Shown here: positions 8,163 to 13,125 of the stretch, in pieces
How the letters are laid out: every line of letters begins with the position of its first letter
How positions within the stretch are numbered: position 1 is the stretch's first letter
Origin: Leucogyrophana mollusca
Taxonomy: Eukaryota; Basidiomycota; Agaricomycetes; Boletales
NCBI GenBank assembly: GCA_021014945.1
Contig: MU266809.1
Location: forward strand, 1 to 13,125
DNA length: 13,125 nt
Direction of reading: 5' to 3'
Notes under the pieces: model-generated
What the model saw: only the letters and a program-made list of their open reading frames with translations
Told to the model about the DNA's origin: nothing
Database searches by the model: none
Translations under genes and position numbers: made by a program

Positions 8163-8206
8163 ATAGGATAGCGAGACTGAAAGCATTGTTCAGTCTCGGT
8201 ACCTAT
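8163..8206. repeat. Imperfect hairpin with a 10-bp perfect stem
   Basis: The inner arms CGAGACTGAA (8172-8181) and TTCAGTCTCG (8189-8198) pair perfectly around a 7-nt loop AGCATTG. An outer stem ATAGG/CCTAT (8163-8167 with 8202-8206) continues the fold across a small 4/3-nt internal loop. It lies between - strand genes, downstream of the coding frames at 8284-8969. It could be an RNA 3' structure, a small foldback element or chance. Confidence 0.7.
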
Positions 8207-8283
8207 CAGCTGCCCAGGACGGACGCCGCAGCCTGAAGGACTAGTGCAAAATCTACTTACCCATGGAATTGAATCTTTGGTAT

Positions 8284-8520
8284 TTAAGTAGCACCCTCCC
8301 TTAAATCGAAAATATGATAGGTGAGCATCTTGTCAGTCTTTAGGACCAGGCGATATGCGAACTGATTGCTATGCGTTGTTGGATCACATGAATATGGATG
8401 CGGTGGTACCACCCTCTGGTATTCTGATGATAATATATCTAGAAGCAGATCCGTGAGTCGTGGCTGATGGCTATTGCCAACGTCGAGACTCCTCACCAGG
8501 ACTTCCTTCCGCCAATTCAT
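8284..8520 (-). other. Uncharacterised 78-codon ORF
   Basis: An ATG-initiated frame starts one base into the stop codon of the upstream presequence-bearing gene (TAATG overlap). It encodes a soluble-looking chain containing YQRVVPPHPYSCDP and YRLVLKTDKMLTYHIFDL. I do not recognise it. Tight stop/start overlap is unusual in fungal nuclear genes, so this may simply be 3' UTR, or the remains of an exon of another gene. Confidence 0.2.
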
Positions 8521-8969
8521 TACCTCCCTTCCGGCTTCCTCCCTCCCTTTTCGCTGCCTTCAGGTCCCTCTCCAGGACGGCTCGTCTCTTCTCCCTTGTC
8601 CTCCGCGTATCTCTTGGTTCCGCCGTATCTCAGCCGTGTCTCAGGTCCGTGTTTCCCGGGCTGCGCTGTCGGGACATCATAAGGGTCTTCCCTACTCACG
8701 TCCTTGTACTCCCCCGTCTCCGCTCCCGCCTGGCTCCACTGCCCAGACGGAGGCTCATGTGGACGCTGTGCTGCTTCCGAACCTGCGTCGACTCTGTGAA
8801 TAGTAGGGTCTTGGGGAGGTGTTTCGTCAACGTCTTTAAAGTAATTTTCTGCGATGTGTGGTTCAGTGTTGGCGGATTGTTTGGCACTGAGAACGCTCAG
8901 TGTTGTGTGAATGGAGCGGATAGGACGGACAGCTGAGGTGCGGGCTACGGCTCTGGTAAAGACTGACAT
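8520..8969 (-). CDS. Small protein with mitochondrial-type presequence, 149 aa
   Basis: The ATG at 8967-8969 (context CTACCATGT, C at -3) opens a single-exon frame ending at TAA 8520-8522. The first about 25 residues (MSVFTRAVARTSAVRPIRSI) are rich in Arg, Ser and Ala with no acids, as in mitochondrial matrix presequences, and are followed by a plausible cleavage region, HTTLSVLSAK. The remainder is hydrophilic and apparently disordered, with motifs such as ENYFKDVDETPPQD, HRVDAGSEAAQRPHEPPSG, LRYGGTKRYAEDKG and ETSRPGEGPEGSEKGGRKPE. No transmembrane segment or catalytic motif is visible. The general layout recalls uncharacterised short mitochondrial proteins of basidiomycetes; the function is unknown. 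It shares an approximately 207-bp divergent promoter region with the + strand gene at 9177. Confidence 0.72.
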   Translation of the reverse strand: MSVFTRAVARTSAVRPIRSIHTTLSVLSAKQSANTEPHIAENYFKDVDETPPQDPTIHRVDAGSEAAQRPHEPPSGQWSQAGAETGEYKDVSREDPYDVPTAQPGKHGPETRLRYGGTKRYAEDKGEETSRPGEGPEGSEKGGRKPEGR

Positions 8970-9176
8970 GGTAGTTAAAGATGAGATCTATAAGACCCAG
9001 GAGAACTGGTTGAGCTTTTAAACGTTTGGGGATTGCATTGGGAGGGCCTATGACATCATCTACACTAAAGCTTACCAATTTCACCACATATGGAAGGCGA
9101 GCATGTTCGGGGAGAAGCTGGGGGTAACATTGAACCTGCGGCGGCATCGAGACCTTCTGACGAAGCTTTGTGGTCG
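8970..9176. promoter_or_regulatory. Divergent promoter region
   Basis: These 207 bp separate the start of the - strand presequence protein (8969) from the proposed + strand start (9177), so both promoters must lie here or overlap the genes. I could not identify a decisive TATA box. The region holds ATG-containing shadows but no coding signal. Confidence 0.45.
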
Positions 9177-10316
9177 ATGACAACATCCGTCGTTCTCAAG
9201 GCCCAGGATGTACGTACGCAACATGCGCCTCACCGCCACCGGCTCTTCTAAGCTCGAGACCCGAAACGACACTTGTACTCGAACTTTCTGCACCATCCCA
9301 TCTGAGCTTGCATACCAGCACGCATGGCAGTCCGTATCGCAAATTGATCTATGAGTCTTCTCCATATCATGTGCTGACTTTATTTCTTAGATGACCAGTA
9401 TCGATCGCGCTTCTGGGCTCTCGTCAGACCATCTCGCAACATTAGCCGCTCACTTCCTCTACGTTTCCCAAATTTCCCTGACACGACCAATCCCACAAAC
9501 CACCCACCCCTTCTACTATAGCCCCTTCTTCCACCAGCATCGCCACTCCAACGCCGTCTTCCAAGTCCAATTTGCAGGTCGTGCAGAATGGGCAAATTGG
9601 CGCGTCAAAATCATGTGCTTGGAAGTGGCAGAACTGTCGTACTCGCTGGATTACCTTGTGGTCATGGGTACTGGGAGATACCAGCGTATTGTGGGACAGA
9701 GGCCCGGTGCATCGATCGTGGCTGATAAGCTGGCGGCCGCCAGCGAGCTCTGTTCGTCCGCAACGAGGTCACTCTTTAGCCTGACACGGTGCGCGTAATC
9801 TAGCTCGGTCTGTCCGTCTCATGAATCCGTTCTAAGCATGACATATAATCCAGTACCAACTTCGCAATCGAGCGAGAATTATCCCGACTCGAGTCGGAGC
9901 CATTCCTCATCCAGCCGCCCCTAACACAACCAATAAAGCGGCGCCAATTCTGTACCATAATCAACGCTTACGAGCAGGACACGACGCTTGCGGGATGGCA
10001 TGCATTCCTCAAGGACCGCGATGACCTTTCGGCCCTTCAGGCTGATATCAAGAGAGCGCAGGATGCTAGAGATGATGCTGAGGGCATCATGGTCGAGCTT
10101 TTGGGACACTTGAAGATCCCACCACCTGCAATGGTGAGCTTGGAGGCGCTGCGCTTGGCGGCTGACCAGAAGCTCGACGACATGGAGGGGTTATTGAGTC
10201 GTGAGGCTGGGAGTGACGTGCCACTAATTAAGCTGCCTCGGGGTAAATGCTTAGCAAGGAGAGGGAAAAATCGAAGTCATCTAAAGAAGAGGGTTGCAGC
10301 TGGGACGACAAAGTAG
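9177..10316 (+). CDS. Unrecognised spliced gene, coiled-coil-like C-terminal part, possibly frameshifted
   Basis: The proposed exons are 9177-9209 (MTTSVVLKAQD), 9391-9788 and 9854-10316 (297 aa). Intron 1 (181 nt) has donor GTACGT, branch-like CTGAC and acceptor TTCTTAG; intron 2 (65 nt) has donor GTGCGC and acceptor CCAG. Both joins preserve frame. Translation could instead begin at the ATG directly after intron 1 (9391). Recognisable stretches are SSDHLATLAAHFLYVSQ, LDYLVVMGTGRYQRIVG and ASIVADKLAAASELCSSA. Exon 3 is charged and likely helical, with SRLESEPFLIQPPL, LSALQADIKRAQDARDDAEG and PPPAMVSLEALRLAADQKLD. I do not recognise the family. Two places look damaged. Around 9520-9595 the neighbouring frame is the better Ser/Pro-rich linker. 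At about 10247 a one-base deletion seems to divert PRGK from the frame continuing MLSKEREKSKSSKEEG, which would otherwise end at TAA 10397-10399. Confidence 0.5.
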
Positions 10317-10928
10317 TGGACTCTGCGATGCCTGTGCCTGAGTCGATAATCTGTAACAGGCTCAAAGCCCACCTCGATCTGTATACCAGGAATATCTAAA
10401 GATAGTCTTATGGTTGCACGGCCAATCTCTCACCGACGCTGGGGATTATAAGATGATCAGCAGCCTGATTGAATCCTTATCGCGATCGCGACCAGGGTAT
10501 AATCGGAACATCAGTAGTTGACACGTCTGTCGGTGTCAACCCGACACCTCTGGCTGCCTGGAAAAGTCATTAAATGAGGCGGAGCAATTGATAGACAGCG
10601 AATGATGTCGCATAATCGCCGGGGGGACGTGAGACGAGGAAAATAATAACTAAGGAAATCTTGCCTGGAGGACAGACTTCTCGATCTTGTAAGACCGCGC
10701 GTCGCGAAGACAGCTAGATGCTCGGAGTGGCAAGGAGTTAAGAACGAGACATTCTGCTCAGCATAGTGGTGCCGATTCCAAGTCACCCAAGTGCTGTGAC
10801 CTAGTTTAAGGCGCGTCCAGAGGCGGGAGACGTGTTGTAAGCTCAGTGGTGAGCGTTAAGTGCAGGGACGTGTATCACAGGTTTAACGCGTCTTGGATTC
10901 AGAGGCTAGGAGTACGCCCTGGATTCCG
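10317..10928. other. Intergenic region, small inverted repeats only
   Basis: The first about 80 bases may be the frameshifted 3' end of the gene to the left (stop at 10397-10399). The rest has no convincing coding frame. It contains the 12-bp palindrome TCGCGATCGCGA at 10480-10491 and the nested inverted repeats at 10517-10548. Confidence 0.45.
10517..10548. repeat. Two overlapping alternative hairpins
   Basis: GTTGACAC (10517-10524) pairs with GTGTCAAC (10533-10540) across an 8-nt loop. The right arm can instead pair as GGTGTC (10532-10537) with GACACC (10543-10548) across 5 nt. The two folds are mutually exclusive. No gene nearby explains them. Confidence 0.6.
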
Positions 10929-11576
10929 CTACGATTCGACGGCTGAAGTAGATTGTAAGTTCTGATACGAGGAGCGTGCCCTAGATCCAGCGGTGATAGA
11001 AGTGGTACGGTAGAAGGCGGGAGACCTTTCGTGAGATCTACATTGAGAGTCCTTGTGTGAGGGACGAGACATTATCCCGTGCTGGAAATGTGAATGGACA
11101 CAAGTGAAGCTTGGAGCGCTGGAGGGACGGGCGTGCTTCGAGTCTTTTGAAATTGTCACCGATCTTTCAGCGTCTCGGTCGATACGCGAAGATCGCCCTC
11201 CTGGGGCATAATGGAACAGGAGATCACCTGGCCCACTCACTGTGCGGCTTGACTTTTGCTTGCTTGATCGCCTCGGACTGGGTTCTGCGAAACGACCCCG
11301 CTCCTGATCTCCATCGCCTCTGTCCCACTGTCAATTCAACCACCTACATCGAATAGCTGAACAAAACTCACTGTCGATGAGTGCGCAGTCACAGGGATTG
11401 GTCGTATTCTGCAAATGAGCGCTATGATACTGAGTTACTCAATGGTCAGGTTGACAAACTTACCTCATAACCTGGCAGTGTCTTGAATTGCTGTCGAAAT
11501 TGCACCCACAGCATCCGTCTCGGAGGCACGGAGGCCGAATCATCAAGGTCTCGATGTTGGTGATGGAAGTGGACAT
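10929..11576 (-). CDS. Tentative orphan gene, three exons, 182 aa, Cys-cluster plus Ser/Arg-rich tail
   Basis: A frame-consistent model is exons 11576-11464, 11408-11372 and 11327-10929. The introns are 55 nt (GTAAGT...TTTGCAG, containing CTGAC) and 44 nt (GTGAGT...TTGACAG). The N-terminal part has a compact Cys group, PPCLRDGCCGCNFDSNSRHC (residues 15-34). The third exon is long and Ser/Arg-rich, with FAEPSPRRSSKQKSSRT and RIDRDAERSVTISKDSK, which suggests a disordered region. No signal peptide or known domain is visible. Other readings are possible. The first exon region also has an open frame containing RRMLWVQFRQQFKTLPGYE up to the same donor, and a 42-nt intron ending CATAG would give a different continuation. 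The consensus donors argue for a transcribed gene; the reading frame is uncertain. Confidence 0.33.
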
Positions 11577-11944
11577 CACGCGCAGTGAACAATACACGTC
11601 AGTCAAGTGAGATCGGAATTTTCGAAGAAATTCGTTTTGAACTTGTTGAAGTCACGTGATTACACTCGCTGTCTGCTTGCATCAACATCAATTCCAACTC
11701 GCAAGGGGAGTGGAAGAGAGTGCGCCGTGGAAAATACGAAGCCTAAACACGTTGGTGCGCTTATACGTTCCCCGACTCACTCTGTGAATGTAGTACCTCT
11801 GGTCGATCCCATAACATAAATGTTTTGGTGGGTAACAGATGGATGATCTTCCCGGGTTACACATACATATCCAGGCGGCGCTCCTCTTCCCCCCCTGGGG
11901 TCCTGTGACGCCTGGCGACGCACCACAAGCGCGCATACCACACC
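11577..11944. other. Intergenic region
   Basis: This is the 3' flank of the secreted-protein gene at 11945-12521 and the 5' flank of the tentative gene ending at 11576. No protein-like frame, RNA gene or repeat was recognised. Confidence 0.45.
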
Positions 11945-12521
11945 TTACTGAACGATGAACGCCACTGGTTTGAACACGCCATCTTGCGAGGCAGCGTTGT
12001 AAAGCCCAGGCAAAACCAAGCTAGCCTGTAGTCTATCCCCTTTCTGGTTCTTGACTGTGAAGAAAGTACAGCACGCTCATCAGTAGGTCGCTCAAGCCCT
12101 ACAAAGGGGGACACGTACAGCGCATGGCGGTTTCCATGTAACAGTGCGGGTCGCTGAACCACGTCAACGACGAGAACGGCACGAGGGCGCGGAACGTGAA
12201 CGATTCGAGGTGCGCGGCGTTCTTTTTGCCGAGCTTGTGACACCGTCCGATCGAGTAGTCGGAGACGTTGCCTGTGAAGTGCTGGATAGTTGATCCATCA
12301 TCGCTATGTACATATGGGTAATTGTACAGAATAATCCAGTAGTCAGCCTCGGTCGCCGATTGCAAACAGAGCAATAAAACGAGAACCCACCAGTCGGTCG
12401 CTGTGAAGACACTCACGGCCCAGTCGTTGTGAGAGGCGATCGTGGGGGGATAGCATTTGCCTAATGCGGCACCGGCGAGGCTGGCTGCGGTGAGAGCACA
12501 GACGGCGAACTTGGAGAGCAC
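11945..12521 (-). CDS. Small secreted Cys-containing protein, 147 codons, start codon GTG
   Basis: Exons are 12521-12417, 12347-12119 and 12054-11945 (TAA). The introns are 69 nt (GTGAGT...CCGAG, in phase) and 64 nt (GTACGT...TTCACAG). A signal peptide is clear: LSKFAVCALTAASLAGAALG (residues 2-21), then mature KCYPP. Core motifs are DYWIILYNYPYV, GRCHKLGKKNAAHLESFTF and TWFSDPHCYMETAMR, with the end LPGLYNAASQDG...VAFIVQ supplied by the last exon. Cys spacing and the SFTF/WFSDPHC pattern parallel the secreted protein at 2715-3175, implying a remote paralogue. The codon where the signal peptide should begin is GTG rather than ATG, and no in-frame ATG lies upstream before a stop, either unspliced or after removing the 5' intron at 12536-12597. 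The gene may therefore be a recent pseudogene, use a near-cognate start, or contain a sequence error. Without the 69-nt intron, a very hydrophobic WWVLVLLLCL segment would be included. The function is unknown. Confidence 0.7.
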
Positions 12522-12535
12522 GGCTGCAGGAGTTT

Positions 12536-12597
12536 CTACATACTACCATCAGCACAGGGAATCGTAGAGGGGAGAAGGGGGAAGGGGGCAGACGTAC
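12536..12597 (-). other. Probable 5'-leader intron of the secreted-protein gene
   Basis: On the - strand this 62-nt segment has donor GTACGT, a pyrimidine-rich body, branch-like CTGAT 12 nt before the end, and acceptor ATGTAG. It ends 14 nt before the signal-peptide frame at 12521. Removing it does not create an ATG in frame: the splice joins CAT to AAACTCC. A TATA-like ATAAATAT lies at 12659-12666. Confidence 0.55.
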
Positions 12598-12666
12598 ATG
12601 ATGGTGACACTGAGCGATAGTACTCGTGGTTGTGAAATTGTTCCGTCGTCGACCATGCATATTTAT

Positions 12667-13125
12667 GTCTAACCGAGCAGAATGATACAGCCTGATACAG
12701 CTGACCCCAAGCACCCGTACCCACGTATAATCCGAGCCCGCGGGTTGCCTTAACAGGCCTGAACGCTCAGGTCTCTGTGACCCACCAATCTTACTATAGG
12801 AGGAAATCAGTCATTCCTTGAATTCTTCGTGTCCCGAAAACGGAGGGGGAAAGACTGCAGGCCCAACTGGTTGATGACCAAGCACCAAGGATCTGCGAAG
12901 ACCGACATGCAGTGAATGCTAACATTCGGAAGCCGCTGTTCCGTCTCGTTACGAATGCCATTGGAGGGGTAAAAGGTGCTCGTGTCGTGGCTGGGCAGAA
13001 ATCGACGGACGCCTCCAAGCTGTTTCACTCTAGCGGGGCAACACGAGTATGTATCGAAAAATGACGTGCAGCATTAATGGAGCATACATGGGCAGGACCA
13101 TCAATTGAAGCTTTGTTGGTGTCCG
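12667..13125. other. Right-end intergenic region
   Basis: This is upstream of the secreted-protein gene. A - strand open frame near 12807-13028 (containing FLPSHDTSTFYPSNG) has protein-like composition but no ATG and no recognised family. It could be an exon or remnant of a gene continuing past the window. Nothing else was identified. Confidence 0.4.

Noticed and set aside
8460..8936. + strand open frames of up to 158 codons
   Set aside because: They are antisense to the presequence-bearing protein at 8520-8969, whose composition and ATG context are far better.
12794..13028. - strand open frames of about 73 codons at the right end
   Set aside because: They lack ATG starts and recognisable motifs; noted only as a possible remnant in the right-end region.
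1..13125. tRNA or rRNA genes
   Set aside because: No T-loop GGTTCGAATCC-like block paired with a cloverleaf, and no rRNA signature, was seen on either strand by eye.

Overview
The window looks like nuclear DNA of a mushroom-forming basidiomycete (Agaricomycete). This rests on recurring F-box proteins of the kind expanded in those fungi, short introns (about 42-70 nt) with GTAAGT/GTGAGT/GTACGT donors and CTGAC-like branch sites, a Sac6/fimbrin-like fragment of fungal type, and small secreted Cys-containing proteins. No operons, rRNA, tRNA or CRISPR array were seen. All splice models were read by eye and have no transcript support.

The left part (1-3500) is accessory and repeat-rich. It opens with a decayed fimbrin fragment (about 175-935, + strand) covering the end of the CH2 domain and CH3, with several frame changes and an in-frame stop. 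An AT-rich array of 2.7 copies of an exactly 140-bp unit follows (1005-1385). Next come the first copy of a dispersed repeat (1556-1656; second copy 3202-3278) and a possible truncated mitochondrial membrane-protein ORF on the - strand. A second tandem duplication (2349-2636) carries a perfect 14-bp palindrome in each copy. It lies directly upstream of a two-exon gene for a 129-aa secreted protein (2715-3175, + strand).

The middle (3516-7641) holds two - strand F-box genes: an apparently intronless 465-aa protein with an LRR-like C-terminal half (3516-4913), and a four-exon 510-aa protein (5937-7641). About 1 kb between them has no convincing gene. F-box proteins usually act as substrate adaptors of SCF ubiquitin ligases; the targets of these two are unknown.

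The right part (8000-12600) has an imperfect hairpin (8163-8206) and a divergent gene pair sharing a roughly 200-bp promoter region: a 149-aa protein with a mitochondrial-type presequence (8520-8969, -) and an unrecognised, possibly frameshifted spliced gene (9177-10316, +). A tentative three-exon orphan gene follows (10929-11576, -). Last is a three-exon gene for a second secreted protein (11945-12521, -), which appears to be a remote relative of the one at 2715-3175 and seems to have lost its ATG.

The most interesting elements are the two secreted-protein relatives, one with a duplicated palindrome-bearing promoter and one without an ATG, together with the 140-bp array and the dispersed repeat around the first of them.
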